NCBI RefSeq assembly: GCF_013385145.1
Contig: NZ_JABZEC010000001.1
Span: 248,001-312,000, forward strand
Reading direction: 5' to 3'
Source of the DNA: Bombilactobacillus apium
GTDB lineage: Bacteria > Bacillota > Bacilli > Lactobacillales > Lactobacillaceae
DNA length: 64,000 bases
A program made the translations under genes and the position numbers. Position 1 is the first letter of the stretch, and every line of letters begins with the position of its first letter. The notes beneath the pieces are model-generated. The model was given only the letters and a program-made list of their open reading frames with translations, searched no databases and had not been told where the DNA came from. Below are positions 18,460 through 28,082 of the stretch, piece after piece.

Positions 18460-18528
18460 TCCTTATAAATATAATACTATAACTATACACCTAATCACCA
18501 GTTATGGTAAAGCAATTTAACCGGTGAT

Positions 18529-20607
18529 TTATTTAATAACCAGCTGATTCAAGTCACCTAAGCTGTTAATCAATTGGGCTAATAATTGGAGCTGTTTAAG
18601 GCGATTAGCCCGAATTTTTAAGTCGGAATCGAGAATCATATTGGCGTCGAAATAAGCAGTAATCGTTGGTTGTAAGGCAATTAAAGCGGCGAAACGATCC
18701 GGAGCTTCCAACTGGGAAAATTGTTCTTGTAATTTTTGAACAGCTTGGTAAAGATCTGTTTCTGTAGAATCAACGAAGAGCCCAGAATCAACCGCTTGCG
18801 GCAGATCAGCAGTCTGATTTTGTTGGGTTAGATGTAAAACTCGCGTCAAAGCTTCCATGCTTGGCTTATAAACAGCAGTCTCTTGAGCGGCTTGAATACT
18901 TTGAGCTAAAGTAAGCATCGTTACGGGGTCAACTTTTGAATTAGCAACTACGGCTTCAATGACACCATGATTAATGTTTCGGGGAGCTAAGAATTGTCGG
19001 ACCCGATCTTGGAAGAAGGTCGTCAGTTCTGCTTGGTGCTTTTGATAATCAAAGTTTCCTGGAAGTTGAGCAGCTTGATAAGCGGCACTAATCTCAGTTT
19101 GTAACTCTTGTAAGTCGAGATGCCAATTTTGCGCTTGGAGAATCCTGATTAAACCGTAAGCCTGACGCCGTAAACCATAAGGATCATTAGAACCAGTGGG
19201 GAGTAAATCAACGGCGAAGAAACTCATTAGACTTTCTAACTTGTCAGCTAAAGAAAGAATCTCTCCGGTTCGCGATTGCGGTAAGTCTCCTTCGGCAGCG
19301 GTTGGCAGATAGTGTTCACGAATGGCTTGAGCAACGGTTGGTTTCTCACCAAAAATCAGAGCATATTTTTCGCCCATGACGCCTTGGAGTTCAGAAAATT
19401 CTCCAACCATATCGGTAACTAAATCAAACTTGTAAATTTCAGCAGCCCGTAAAACATCAGCAGTAGTCGAACCATCAAGCTTGAGCTTTTGCGCTAAAAG
19501 TTGAGCAATTACTTTGGTCCGCGCCATCTTGGCGCTCATCGAACCAATTTTATCGTGGAAAGTAACATTTTCCAATTGAGATACGTAATCTTGCAAGCTT
19601 CGCTTTTGATCTTCCGCAAAGAAGAAGGCGGCATCTTCTAAACGAGCAACGAGAACTTTCTCGTTACCGGCAATAACATTGTTTAAATCGTTTTGATTGC
19701 CATTACGCACGCCGATGAAGTAAGGAGCAAGTTTTCCTTCTTGATCACGGACGTAGAAGTAACGTTGATTATCTTTCATTGAGGTAATCAGGACCTCTTC
19801 CGGGATTTGGAGATACTTGGGGTCGAATTGACCTGCAAAAGCGGTCGGAAATTCCACTAAATTAGTTACTTCTTCTAATAGATCTGGATCTAAATTGATT
19901 TGCCATTGGTGTTGGCTAGCCAGTTGTTGAATTTGCTTTTTAATTTCCGCTTTACGTTGGTGAGCATCAGCAATTACAAATTCTTGTTCCAAAGCGGTCG
20001 GATAGTCACTAGCCTGAGCTAAGGTAATTGGTCCCCCTAAGAAGCGATGTCCCCGGGTTTGATTCCCCGCCTGGAGATTTAGAAATTTAAAGTCCAGAAT
20101 TTGATTATCCAGAAGAGCGACAATCCAATGTAAGGGACGAATAAATTCAAAATTAAATTTATTCCATTTCATCCGCGTTGGGAAAGTCAGATCAGAAATT
20201 ACCGTGGTTAGTCCAGGAAGAACACTGGCAGCACTTTGGCCAGCGATATGCTTCTTTACATAAGCGTATGGTGTTCCCTTAAAATCTTGGAAAAAGATAC
20301 TCTCAACGCTAGCACCCTGTCCCCGAGCAAAACCTTGCGCTGCTTTACTCCAATTTCCGGCAGCATCTTGGGCAATCTTTTGGGCGGGGCCTTTCATTTC
20401 TAGATCTTGATCAGCTTGTTTGTCAGCCAAGTCATGAATTAAAAGGGATAGCCGACGCGGAGTTGAAAATTGTTCAATCTTACCATGAGTTAACTTTTGG
20501 TCATCTAAAAAGGCAGCAACTTTTTGAGCAAATTGCTTTTCAGCCGCCGTTACAACGTGAGCTGGCATTTCTTCAAGACCTAATTCAAATAAGAAAGTTT
20601 TAGTCAT
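18529..20607 (-). CDS. glyS: Glycyl-tRNA synthetase beta subunit
   Basis: Beta chain of the alpha2-beta2 glycyl-tRNA synthetase, holding the tRNA-binding part. The protein begins [18 protein letters not shown], the conserved family N-terminus, contains [10 protein letters not shown] and LHWIVALLD, and ends with an anticodon-binding-like helical region. The open frame runs to 20772, but the upstream codons lie inside glyQ and the homologous start is the ATG at 20607 after AAGGAGGAG. It overlaps glyQ by eight bases. 692 residues. Confidence 0.95.
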   Translation of the reverse strand: MTKTFLFELGLEEMPAHVVTAAEKQFAQKVAAFLDDQKLTHGKIEQFSTPRRLSLLIHDLADKQADQDLEMKGPAQKIAQDAAGNWSKAAQGFARGQGASVESIFFQDFKGTPYAYVKKHIAGQSAASVLPGLTTVISDLTFPTRMKWNKFNFEFIRPLHWIVALLDNQILDFKFLNLQAGNQTRGHRFLGGPITLAQASDYPTALEQEFVIADAHQRKAEIKKQIQQLASQHQWQINLDPDLLEEVTNLVEFPTAFAGQFDPKYLQIPEEVLITSMKDNQRYFYVRDQEGKLAPYFIGVRNGNQNDLNNVIAGNEKVLVARLEDAAFFFAEDQKRSLQDYVSQLENVTFHDKIGSMSAKMARTKVIAQLLAQKLKLDGSTTADVLRAAEIYKFDLVTDMVGEFSELQGVMGEKYALIFGEKPTVAQAIREHYLPTAAEGDLPQSRTGEILSLADKLESLMSFFAVDLLPTGSNDPYGLRRQAYGLIRILQAQNWHLDLQELQTEISAAYQAAQLPGNFDYQKHQAELTTFFQDRVRQFLAPRNINHGVIEAVVANSKVDPVTMLTLAQSIQAAQETAVYKPSMEALTRVLHLTQQNQTADLPQAVDSGLFVDSTETDLYQAVQKLQEQFSQLEAPDRFAALIALQPTITAYFDANMILDSDLKIRANRLKQLQLLAQLINSLGDLNQLVIK

Positions 20608-21523
20608 TTGCTTGCTCCTCCTTGAAAAGTTTTTCTCGGCTGGCCTCATCCAATAAAGGAAAACCACGTTTCTTACGTTCGGCGACGAAGGCCTGAGCAA
20701 TTTGATGGGCCATGGTCCGAATTCGATGCATGTAGCCGGCTCTTTCGGTAACGGAAACCGCTTTTCGTGCATCTAATAGATTAAAGGTATGACTACATTT
20801 AAGAATATAATCATAAGCTGGATGAACTAAACCAGCTTTAATTAACCGCTTAGCTTCGGTTTCGTAAGCATTGAAAAAGTTCAGTAACATTTCTTGATCG
20901 CTAGCTTCAAAAGCATACTTCGAATGTTCATATTCGGGTTCTTGGAAGATATCGCCGTAACGAACGCCATTGCCCCACTCTAAATCGAAAACAGAATCTA
21001 CATTTTGGATATATGAAGCTAGTCTTTCAACACCATAGGTAATTTCACTAGTTACCGGAGAGGCGGTTAATCCACCAACTTGTTGGAAATAGGTAAACTG
21101 GCTGACTTCCATTCCATCTAGCCAAACTTCCCAACCGACCCCAGCACAGCCCATAGAAGGATTTTCCCAGTTATCTTCTACAAAACGAATATCATGTTCT
21201 AATGGATTAATTCCTAGAGCCTTAAGACTATCAAGATAGTAATCTTGAATTTCTAAGGGTGAAGGTTTCATCACTACTTGGAATTGATGATGTTGATACA
21301 AACGATTGGGATTATCCCCGTAGCGACCATCATCTGGTCGTCTTGAAGGTTCTACGTAAGCTGCATTCCAAGGTTCTGGTCCAATAGCCCGTAAAAAAGT
21401 ATATGGACTCATGGTTCCAGCTCCCTTTTCTGTATCGTAAGCCTGCATTAACATGCAGCCTTTACTGCTCCAGAATTTTTGGAGCGTAAGGATCATTTCC
21501 TGAACATTCAGTGCTTTTTCCAC
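20600..21523 (-). CDS. glyQ: Glycyl-tRNA synthetase alpha subunit
   Basis: Catalytic alpha chain, class II synthetase. It shows [22 protein letters not shown] near the start, then [15 protein letters not shown], and [21 protein letters not shown]. The start is GTG at 21523 with GAGGT six bases upstream; 307 residues is normal. Expression is controlled by the T-box leader directly upstream, with glyS overlapping downstream. Confidence 0.95.
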   Translation of the reverse strand: MEKALNVQEMILTLQKFWSSKGCMLMQAYDTEKGAGTMSPYTFLRAIGPEPWNAAYVEPSRRPDDGRYGDNPNRLYQHHQFQVVMKPSPLEIQDYYLDSLKALGINPLEHDIRFVEDNWENPSMGCAGVGWEVWLDGMEVSQFTYFQQVGGLTASPVTSEITYGVERLASYIQNVDSVFDLEWGNGVRYGDIFQEPEYEHSKYAFEASDQEMLLNFFNAYETEAKRLIKAGLVHPAYDYILKCSHTFNLLDARKAVSVTERAGYMHRIRTMAHQIAQAFVAERKKRGFPLLDEASREKLFKEEQAND

Positions 21524-21548
21524 CTGTCTACCTCATTTCTGATTGCAT

Positions 21549-21713
21549 AAAAAAAGTCCCTTATGCAATCAATAATTGCATAGGGACGAGAGTTCTCGCG
21601 GTTCCACCCTACTTCAGGTCTGAGACCTGCACTTCATTAGAATGTTAAATTTAAGAAATAAAACGACCATTTTTAAAACGTGCTCGCACTATCCACGCTC
21701 GCTGAAACTTCCA
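21549..21713 (-). promoter_or_regulatory. Glycine T-box leader of glyQS
   Basis: The minus strand carries the T-box core AGGGTGGAACCGCGAGAAC (21609-21591), including the TGGAACC tRNA-binding bulge. A terminator follows in which GTCCCTATGCAAT pairs with ATTGCATAAGGGAC, then a seven-T run. Upstream, AGCGAGCGTGG...GCGAGCACG forms a compact stem I. GGT at 21668-21666 could be the glycine specifier, but I could not fold the specifier loop with confidence. Uncharged tRNA-Gly would favour antitermination and glyQS expression. Confidence 0.92.
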
Positions 21714-21719
21714 TTGTGC

Positions 21720-21747
21720 ATTTTATCATTCCGCACCAACTTGTCAA
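21720..21747 (-). promoter_or_regulatory. Promoter of the glyQS T-box transcript
   Basis: TTGACA (21747-21742), a 16-base spacer and TAAAAT (21725-21720) make a near-consensus sigma-A promoter. It overlaps the last codons of recO and would start the leader at about 21713. Confidence 0.85.
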
Positions 21748-22511
21748 GAATCCAATTGCCACTTATACATGGAGTCAAGAAACTTCTTACTACGGGGATA
21801 GATTCCCACGTGATCACGATAAATTAAATCTAGGATCTGGCGTAATTGGACTTTAGTTGCAGAGGTTACTTTGATACTATGCACTCGGTCAAGAGCTAAA
21901 CGCGAGAATAAACGCAAGTAAGTAACCGTTTTGGGATCCAAGTGTAAACGATGCTCATCTTGTGACCAATGCTTTTGGCATAAAATTCCACTATAAACTA
22001 GTGAAAAATCAAACTTCCCCGTGGTCTCTGGTCCCAAAACACAATGTTGCCACTGGGGTGCAACTCCTAAGGGCTGGAGTAACTGGACAGCAATAATATC
22101 AGTAATGATTTCTGGATCTAAACCTTGGTCAATTAACTGAGTCGCTGTTAAAATTTGGTGAAACCAACGAGGATAAGCCCGCTTGGCGGTTAAAGACCGC
22201 AAAACCAAATCGTTAAGATAGGTAACGTAGGCGTTCTTGGTAATATCTTGACTAATTTTTGCAAATTGATGCAAGTTTTGAGCAGATTCTAGATAAGAAA
22301 AACCACGATCATTGAGGGTTCCTTGATAAGTTCCCGTAGTAAAGATCAGACCTAAAGCCCTTTTTTTAGAAGTTAATTTCTTAGTTCCTCTTAGTAAAAA
22401 AGTTAAAATACCAAAACGGTCAGTAAATAAATAAACCAACTGATCGTTCTCGTGATAATCTTGCGTACGTAAAACTAGACCCTGGAATTCTTGGTGACGC
22501 TGTAAAGTCAT
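21744..22511 (-). CDS. recO: DNA repair protein RecO
   Basis: Recombination mediator that loads RecA with RecR. It begins with an OB-fold (FQGLVLRTQDYHENDQLVYLFTDRFGILTFLLRG), followed by the helical RecO domain. 255 residues is normal. The C-terminal zinc-finger cysteines of some RecO proteins are reduced here to two (HCVL and ILCQKHW). It begins the base after the era stop, so the two are coupled, and its 3' end carries the glyQS promoter. Confidence 0.92.
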   Translation of the reverse strand: MTLQRHQEFQGLVLRTQDYHENDQLVYLFTDRFGILTFLLRGTKKLTSKKRALGLIFTTGTYQGTLNDRGFSYLESAQNLHQFAKISQDITKNAYVTYLNDLVLRSLTAKRAYPRWFHQILTATQLIDQGLDPEIITDIIAVQLLQPLGVAPQWQHCVLGPETTGKFDFSLVYSGILCQKHWSQDEHRLHLDPKTVTYLRLFSRLALDRVHSIKVTSATKVQLRQILDLIYRDHVGIYPRSKKFLDSMYKWQLDS

Positions 22512-23420
22512 CTATTTTAAATCCTTTGAAGAATAACCGATGCGGGCTAAGAAAAGTGGATCATTGCGCCAATTTTTTTGGACCTTAATCCAGAGTTTCA
22601 GATTGATCTTTTCCGCCAAGAGATTTTCAATTTTTCGACGCGACCGAATGCCGATCTGTTTCAGCATTTGCCCCTGATTACCAATCAGAATTTTCTTTTG
22701 GCTAGCTCGTTCGACATAAATTGTCACTTCTACTTGGCGTTTATTGTTTTCATATTGATTCATTTGTTCAACAACTACAGCCACAGCATGCGGAACCTCC
22801 TGGCGCGCCAATTCCAAAATCTTTTCACGGATAATTTCGGCGACAATGAAGTATTCTGGATGGTCGCTAAGTTGGTCTTGGGGGTAATAGGCCGGACCAG
22901 CCGGTAAATGTTCCCCTAGAGTTTGTAAAAGCTCAGGAACATTGTTTCCTTGCGTTGCCGAAATCGGAAAAATATCAGTCCAATCAACTAGTTGCCGGTA
23001 CTGATCCAATAACGGCAAAAGCCGGTCTGGATGAATGAGGTCGATTTTATTAATGACCAAAATAATTGGTTGAGAACGCCCCTGTAATTGAGCGACTAGC
23101 TTGCTGTCGGGAGCCGGAATGGAATCCTTGGCACTAACCATCCATAAAATTAAATCAACATCTTTTAGCGTTGAAAAGGCTGCTAAATCCATATATTGAT
23201 CAAGTTCGTTTTTAGGATCGTGGACCCCAGGAGTATCTAAAAAAATAATTTGTTGCTGATCATCAGTATAGATACCTTGAATCTTATTGCGTGTTGTCTG
23301 TGCTTTAGGTGAAGTAATCGCGATTTCAGTCCCTAGAATTCGATTCATAAAGGTTGATTTTCCGACATTAGGAGCACCAATAATGCTGACAAAGCCCGAG
23401 CGAAAAGAATCTTTAGTCAT
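22512..23420 (-). CDS. era: GTPase Era
   Basis: Essential Ras-like GTPase that binds 16S rRNA during 30S assembly. The G1 loop [11 protein letters not shown]3 DTPGVHD and G4 NKID are present, with a C-terminal KH domain containing [27 protein letters not shown] is nine bases before the ATG at 23420, which I choose over the upstream in-frame codon at 23441. It overlaps cdd by eight bases and is followed at once by recO. 302 residues. Confidence 0.95.
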   Translation of the reverse strand: MTKDSFRSGFVSIIGAPNVGKSTFMNRILGTEIAITSPKAQTTRNKIQGIYTDDQQQIIFLDTPGVHDPKNELDQYMDLAAFSTLKDVDLILWMVSAKDSIPAPDSKLVAQLQGRSQPIILVINKIDLIHPDRLLPLLDQYRQLVDWTDIFPISATQGNNVPELLQTLGEHLPAGPAYYPQDQLSDHPEYFIVAEIIREKILELARQEVPHAVAVVVEQMNQYENNKRQVEVTIYVERASQKKILIGNQGQMLKQIGIRSRRKIENLLAEKINLKLWIKVQKNWRNDPLFLARIGYSSKDLK

Positions 23421-23814
23421 GATCGAGATCCTCCGCGTCAAAGGCTCCGGGTAATAATTCTTGAACTGTCATTTTAGCCACCTGCTGATTTTGATTAGTT
23501 AAGTAAACTGGCATTTCTGGAGTACAGAATTCACTGATTACTTGTCGACAAGCACCACAAGGTGAAATAACTTCATCGGTTACACCGGTTACTAAAAGGG
23601 CCTTAAAATCGCGGTGACCTTGAGCCACGGCTTGAAAAATCGCGGTCCGTTCGGCACAATTAGTTAAACCGTAAGAAGCATTTTCGATATTGCAGCCGGT
23701 AATAATTTGATCATCGGTCGTTAATAAGGCTGCCCCAACGGGAAAATGGGAATAAGGAACATAGGCTTGGTCAAGCAATTTGGTCGCCGCAGACAATAGT
23801 TGAGCAACTGACAT
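23413..23814 (-). CDS. cdd: Cytidine deaminase
   Basis: Zinc enzyme converting cytidine and deoxycytidine to uridine forms in pyrimidine salvage. The zinc ligands and catalytic glutamate are visible in [10 protein letters not shown] (C-A-E) and [13 protein letters not shown] (P-C-x-x-C). 133 residues is normal for the tetrameric class. It lies between ybeY and era and overlaps era by eight bases. No diacylglycerol kinase gene is found between ybeY and cdd, where many Firmicutes carry one. Confidence 0.94.
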   Translation of the reverse strand: MSVAQLLSAATKLLDQAYVPYSHFPVGAALLTTDDQIITGCNIENASYGLTNCAERTAIFQAVAQGHRDFKALLVTGVTDEVISPCGACRQVISEFCTPEMPVYLTNQNQQVAKMTVQELLPGAFDAEDLDHD

Positions 23815-23825
23815 AAAAATTCCTC

Positions 23826-24302
23826 CTAACGCTGTAATTGAGCTTCCTGCAAAATTTTTTCTTGTAAGGCAAACATTTCCTGAGCTGCCTGGGATTCAAT
23901 ATGGTCAAATCCTGACAGATGTAAGAGACCATGGACGACTGTATAGCCGAATTCTCTCTCGACAGAATGACCGTACTCTTGAGCATGAGCTTGGACGACT
24001 TCAGGACAGATAAAAAGGTCCCCTAGATTACGTGGTAGACCAAACTCTTCTTCCAAAGCACGCGTCTTAATCCCCGCGTCGTCACCATCCTCTAAGGCAA
24101 AGCTAATTACATCTGTCGGTTTGTCGGTTGCTCGATAGCGGCGATTGAGCTGTTGAATTCCAGTTGCCGTACAAAAGGTTAAAGACATTTCTGTATCGGC
24201 AGCTAAATTAATCTCTTGCGCTCCCAAGCGAATTAAATCTTGGGCTAATTTTAAATGAGAAGCAGATACTAATTCGTGTTCATCATAAATCTCTAAATCC
24301 AT
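23826..24302 (-). CDS. ybeY: Endoribonuclease YbeY
   Basis: Single-strand endoribonuclease for 16S rRNA 3'-end maturation and ribosome quality control. The zinc motif HGLLHLSGFDH fits the family pattern HGxLHLxGyDH, and DVISFAL is conserved upstream. 158 residues. The ATG overlaps the phoH stop (TAATG), and cdd follows 11 bases later. Confidence 0.94.
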   Translation of the reverse strand: MDLEIYDEHELVSASHLKLAQDLIRLGAQEINLAADTEMSLTFCTATGIQQLNRRYRATDKPTDVISFALEDGDDAGIKTRALEEEFGLPRNLGDLFICPEVVQAHAQEYGHSVEREFGYTVVHGLLHLSGFDHIESQAAQEMFALQEKILQEAQLQR

Positions 24303-25285
24303 TATTTATTCCTCATATCTTGTTGAGCATAAGCGGTAATAATTTCCGCAACGACCGGGTGACGAACAACATCGTTAGCCTGAAATTCAACCAAGCCAAT
24401 TCGGGGTAAATTTCGTAAGATTTTCGTTGCCGTTAACAGACCACTTTGGGTGTGGCGGGGCAAGTCAATTTGGGTTAAGTCCCCATTGACAACCATTTTG
24501 GAACCAAATCCTAGACGAGTCAAAAACATCTTCATTTGCGCCCCGGTTGTATTTTGAGCTTCGTCTAAAATTACGAAAGCTTCATCCAGCGTTCTCCCGC
24601 GCATATAAGCCAAAGGAGCAACTTCAATTATTTGCCGGTCGAGTAAGCGTTGAGTATGTTCTCGACCTAAAATATCGTATAAAGCATCATAGATTGGCCG
24701 AAGGTAGGGATCGACTTTTTCCTTTAAGTCCCCTGGTAAAAAACCTAAACTTTCGCCGGCTTCGACTGCTGGTCGAGTGAGAATCAGGCGTTTAACCTGC
24801 CCCTTTTTCAAGGCGGCAACAGCCATGACTACAGCCAGATAGGTTTTCCCAGTTCCAGCAGGGCCTAAGCCTAAGGTTAAGTCACATTTTTTAATGGTTT
24901 GTAAATATTTACGCTGTCCTAAATTACGGACTCGAATAGCTCGTCCATGGGCATTACGGAGAATTACCTCATTATATAAATCTGAAAAATATTCTAATTC
25001 ACCAGCTTGGGCCATTTGAATAGCACTGATGAAATCAACTTCTCCAATTTGAATTCCTGTATGTTGGAGTTTGATTAAAGTTTGTAAAACTTGGATTGCT
25101 AAATGGACGCTGGGTTGATCCCCCGAAAAATCGATCCGTTCGCCAAAGCCATGAACTTGCAGCTGAAATTTAGTGGCCAATAATTGGAGGTTACTATCGT
25201 TAACTCCCAAAACGATTTGATCATCGCGAGTTGGTAAAGTAAATGACTGTGTTATTTGTTCTCCCAAGACTCTAACCCCTATCAT
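24302..25285 (-). CDS. phoH: PhoH-like ATPase
   Basis: P-loop ATPase related to the helicase core of superfamily 1; often linked to RNA metabolism together with YbeY, exact role unclear. The Walker A is GPAGTGKTYLAVVMA and the Walker B region VILDEAQN; TRPAVEAGESLGFLPGD is a family signature. The ATG at 25285 has no clear ribosome site. A TTG at 25267, nine bases after GGGG, is an alternative start. Length 327 or 321 residues, both normal. Confidence 0.92.
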   Translation of the reverse strand: MIGVRVLGEQITQSFTLPTRDDQIVLGVNDSNLQLLATKFQLQVHGFGERIDFSGDQPSVHLAIQVLQTLIKLQHTGIQIGEVDFISAIQMAQAGELEYFSDLYNEVILRNAHGRAIRVRNLGQRKYLQTIKKCDLTLGLGPAGTGKTYLAVVMAVAALKKGQVKRLILTRPAVEAGESLGFLPGDLKEKVDPYLRPIYDALYDILGREHTQRLLDRQIIEVAPLAYMRGRTLDEAFVILDEAQNTTGAQMKMFLTRLGFGSKMVVNGDLTQIDLPRHTQSGLLTATKILRNLPRIGLVEFQANDVVRHPVVAEIITAYAQQDMRNK

Positions 25286-25325
25286 GAATAATAGTAATCA
25301 TTAGTTCCATTATAAACGAAGATAA

Positions 25326-25361
25326 AAGAAAAAGGTTAAAGTGTTTCACCACTTCAACCTT
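25326..25361 (-). terminator. Terminator after yqeY
   Basis: On the minus strand AAGGTTGAAGTG pairs with CACTTTAACCTT (one mismatch) around GTGAAA, followed by TTTTCTTTT. It overlaps the yqeY stop codon, so phoH and the genes beyond need their own promoter. Confidence 0.88.
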
Positions 25362-25803
25362 ACTTGAGTAATTCTTTTACAATCTTATTTACGAGCTGAC
25401 CATCCGCTTTACCTTTTAATTCAGGCATTACGGCTTTCATTAACCGACCAAAATCAGCTTTAGTCGTTGCTTGTAGTTCTTGAGCCTTCTGGTTCACAAA
25501 CTGCTGCACTTCATCTGCTGATAATTGCTGCGGCATATACTTCTCAAGTACTGCCATCTGCGCTTTGGTTTGATCAACTAAGTCTTGTCTTTGCCCTTGG
25601 ATAAATTGTGCCAAAGAATCTTTCTGCTGCTTCATTTGTGAAGCCACTACTTGGGCTTCTTCTGCGGCAGTCAACTCATGTCCCAGTTCGATTTTTTTAT
25701 TCATCAAACCTGATTTAAGCATTCTGATAACCGATAATGAAGTCTTATCATGACCCTTCATTGCAAGCTTCATATCAATCATTAACTGATTAGTAAGGGA
25801 CAT
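25360..25803 (-). CDS. yqeY: GatB/YqeY domain protein
   Basis: 147-residue protein of the YqeY family, related to the tRNA-binding tail of the GatB amidotransferase subunit. It shows SVIRMLKSGLMNKKIELG and ends DFGRLMKAVMPELKGKADGQLVNKIVKELL, typical of the family. The frame opens with GTG at 25812, but GAGGTG is best spaced for the ATG at 25803. It follows rpsU, the usual rpsU-yqeY operon, and ends in a terminator. The function is not established. Confidence 0.9.
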   Translation of the reverse strand: MSLTNQLMIDMKLAMKGHDKTSLSVIRMLKSGLMNKKIELGHELTAAEEAQVVASQMKQQKDSLAQFIQGQRQDLVDQTKAQMAVLEKYMPQQLSADEVQQFVNQKAQELQATTKADFGRLMKAVMPELKGKADGQLVNKIVKELLK

Positions 25804-25821
25804 TAACATCACACCTCAATC

Positions 25822-26010
25822 TTAACGTCGTTTCCTCTTCTTATTACGCTTGCGAGCGGCTTCAGATTTTAATTTACGTTTCACACTAGGCTTCTCGTAA
25901 AACTCACGTTTGCGATATTCTTGAAGAGTACCACTCTTAGAAACAGAACGTTTAAACCGACGAAGAGCATCATCAAGAGACTCGTTCTCACGAACAACTG
26001 TCCTAGCCAT
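25822..26010 (-). CDS. rpsU: Ribosomal protein bS21
   Basis: Small basic protein of the 30S subunit. The sequence [21 protein letters not shown] is the family N-terminus and the tail is rich in Lys and Arg. The ATG at 26010 follows AAGGAGGG with eight bases of spacing; the longer open frame to 26076 is leader. 62 residues. It is first gene of rpsU-yqeY with its own promoter. Confidence 0.96.
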   Translation of the reverse strand: MARTVVRENESLDDALRRFKRSVSKSGTLQEYRKREFYEKPSVKRKLKSEAARKRNKKRKRR

Positions 26011-26066
26011 ATGATATCCCTCCTTCCGATTATTAACGTAACTATTATTTGAAACAGTTCCTACAC

Positions 26067-26095
26067 AGTATAACAAAAAATGAGCAAAGTTGGAA
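26067..26095 (-). promoter_or_regulatory. Promoter of rpsU-yqeY
   Basis: Extended -10 TGTTATACT (TATACT at 26072-26067) with TTCCAA at 26095-26090 as a weak -35, spacer 17 bases. The leader to the rpsU ATG would be about 50 bases. Confidence 0.65.
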
Positions 26096-26170
26096 TAATA
26101 AATTCTATAGTTCAGCTAGCTTTTTTTTTTAGAACATGCTACTTTTAGAAAAGAATGGATGGTGAAGACA

Positions 26171-26974
26171 ATGAAACAAGCAGTTTATGCAATTTCAGAT
26201 TCCTCTGGGGAAACATCTGCCGGTTTTTCGCGCTCCATGATGGCCCAGTTTCCCGAAATAGAAATCAAGCAACGGCGCTTTGGCTTTGTCCAAACGACGG
26301 CTGAGCTAAATCATATCTTGCAACAAGCAGTGGTAGAAGATGCAATTTTATTTTATACCTTGAGTCACCGAGAACTTGATGAGATCGTTAAAGATTTTAC
26401 TCATCGAAATAATTTATTAGCTTTTGATATTTTAAATCCTTATCTTGATCGGATTGGTCAACGATTCCAACAGCATCCAAGTCACGAAATTGGCGCCGCT
26501 CGGAAATTAAATGCTCAATATTTTGATCGTATTGCCGCCATTGATTTTGCTGCTGAAAATGATGATGGTAAGAATCCCCGGAGTATGCTTCATGCCGACG
26601 TAGTTTTATTAGGAATTTCGCGAACTTCTAAAACCCCTCTCTCCTTTTTCTTAGCTAATCAACATATTAAAGTTACTAATTTACCCTTAGTTCCCCAAGC
26701 GCAATTGCCACCAGAATTATGGCAAGTAGATCCCAAAAAGATTGTCGGTTTAACTAATGATGAAGAAGTCCTGCAAAAGATTCGTCAAGAAAGAATGCTA
26801 GCTTATGGACTACAGGCAACGACAGCCTATTCAGACACCGCAAAAATTCAGGCGGAACTTGATTATGCCGACCAACTTTATCAGAAGTTAAATTGTTTGG
26901 TAATTAATGTCGCCAACAAATCAATTGAAGAAGTGGCTTCAATTATTACCAGTGAATTAAAACTGCCAATTTAA
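26171..26974 (+). CDS. ppsR: Pyruvate, phosphate dikinase regulatory protein (DUF299 family)
   Basis: Bifunctional serine/threonine kinase-phosphorylase family that switches PEP-forming dikinases on and off with ADP and Pi. It begins MKQAVYAISDSSGETS and shows the ADP-binding loop GISRTSKTPLS and the late segment NKSIEEVAS. 267 residues. An ATG at 26159 in the same frame is an alternative start. No dikinase gene lies in the window, so the target is not shown here. It stands alone on the plus strand with its own terminator. Confidence 0.88.
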   Translation: MKQAVYAISDSSGETSAGFSRSMMAQFPEIEIKQRRFGFVQTTAELNHILQQAVVEDAILFYTLSHRELDEIVKDFTHRNNLLAFDILNPYLDRIGQRFQQHPSHEIGAARKLNAQYFDRIAAIDFAAENDDGKNPRSMLHADVVLLGISRTSKTPLSFFLANQHIKVTNLPLVPQAQLPPELWQVDPKKIVGLTNDEEVLQKIRQERMLAYGLQATTAYSDTAKIQAELDYADQLYQKLNCLVINVANKSIEEVASIITSELKLPI

Positions 26975-27008
26975 AGTAAATATCCAAATAAAAACAAGGT
27001 CAGATCTT

Positions 27009-27040
27009 GTGCTGTTAGAAAAATTCTATCGGCACTTTTT
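27009..27040 (+). terminator. Terminator of ppsR
   Basis: GTGC...TTAGAA pairs with TTCTA...GCAC, then TTTTTATTTT on the plus strand, about 35 bases after the ppsR stop. Confidence 0.8.
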
Positions 27041-27044
27041 ATTT

Positions 27045-27110
27045 TGATTTTTGAGAATCAAAAATCAGTGCTCAACAAATACCCCTAGAGTCGTTTCCAA
27101 CTCTGGGGGT
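27045..27110. other. Two further strong hairpins between ppsR and nfo
   Basis: TGATTTTTGA-GAA-TCAAAAATCA is a perfect 10-bp stem (27045-27067). ACCCCTAGAGT (27081-27091) pairs with ACTCTGGGGGT (27100-27110) with one mismatch. The second is probably the end of the minus-strand YitT/nfo unit. The role of the first is unclear; it lacks a T-run on either side. Confidence 0.55.
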
Positions 27111-27158
27111 AAATGTCATTTTTGTAAGGTTCACTTTGAAAAAAATAGTAATTTGCAA

Positions 27159-28064
27159 CTAAGAGTTAGCGATAATTAATTTTTCTTGCATCTCAGGATC
27201 AAACCTTTGTTCAGTCAACATTTTAATTTCAGCAGCATACGGAGCCGCTGACTTTTTTCGATCTTGATCAACTAAGACATAAGGTGTTTCCATAATCTTG
27301 GGGACTTTTTCTAATTGAGGATGATGACAAATATAATTTAAACTCTGAAAACCGATGGTTCCAAAGCCGATGTTGGTATGGCGATCCTTATGTGACCCTT
27401 GCGGATTTTTCGAGTCATTTAAGTGAATCATCTGTAAGCGATCCAAGCCAATAATTCGATCAAATTCCTCTAAAACTTCATCGAAATTATCTTTAATTGG
27501 ATAACCAGCATCACTCGCATGACAGGTATCTAGGGTAATCGCTAGTTGTTCGTTATGAGGCGTTAAGTCAATAATTTGCGCTAATTGTTCAAAATTAGTT
27601 CCGACTTCGGTCCCCTTTCCCGCCATGGTTTCTAGAGCAATTTTAACTTGGTTTTTTGTCGCTGCTAGAACTTCATCAAGACCATGAGCGATTGAATGAA
27701 TGGCCTTGTCGGCTCCCAAACCAACGTGGGCTCCAGGATGAAAGCTCAAAGTCGTAATTCCTAAGGCCTCACAACGTTGAATTTCATCTTTCATAAATTC
27801 AATTCCAAATTCGTACTGTTCACTTCTTTTGGTATTTCCTAAATTAATAATATAAGGCGCATGACCCATAATAAATTGGGGGCCATGTTCTTTGATATAA
27901 GTTTGACCAGCAGAGATATTCATCTGATCAACTGTTTTCCGCCGAGTATTTTGCGGAGCCCCTGTGAAAATCATCATGGCATTAGCTCCATAACTGACGG
28001 CTTCTTGGGCGGCTCCTAAAAGCATCTTTTTTCCGCTCAGACTAACGTGTGAACCTAAAATCAT
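27159..28064 (-). CDS. nfo: Endonuclease IV (AP endonuclease)
   Basis: Base-excision-repair enzyme that cuts 5' of abasic sites using three zinc ions. Conserved metal-site segments are GSHVSLSGKK, MGHAPYIINLG, LSFHPGAHVG, ALETMAGKGTEVG, TLDTCHASDAGY, IHLNDSKNPQGSHKDRHTNIGFG and PKIMETPYV. 301 residues. It lies 18 bases downstream of a YitT-family membrane gene. Confidence 0.95.
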   Translation of the reverse strand: MILGSHVSLSGKKMLLGAAQEAVSYGANAMMIFTGAPQNTRRKTVDQMNISAGQTYIKEHGPQFIMGHAPYIINLGNTKRSEQYEFGIEFMKDEIQRCEALGITTLSFHPGAHVGLGADKAIHSIAHGLDEVLAATKNQVKIALETMAGKGTEVGTNFEQLAQIIDLTPHNEQLAITLDTCHASDAGYPIKDNFDEVLEEFDRIIGLDRLQMIHLNDSKNPQGSHKDRHTNIGFGTIGFQSLNYICHHPQLEKVPKIMETPYVLVDQDRKKSAAPYAAEIKMLTEQRFDPEMQEKLIIANS

Positions 28065-28082
28065 TGTTGACCTCGATATTTT

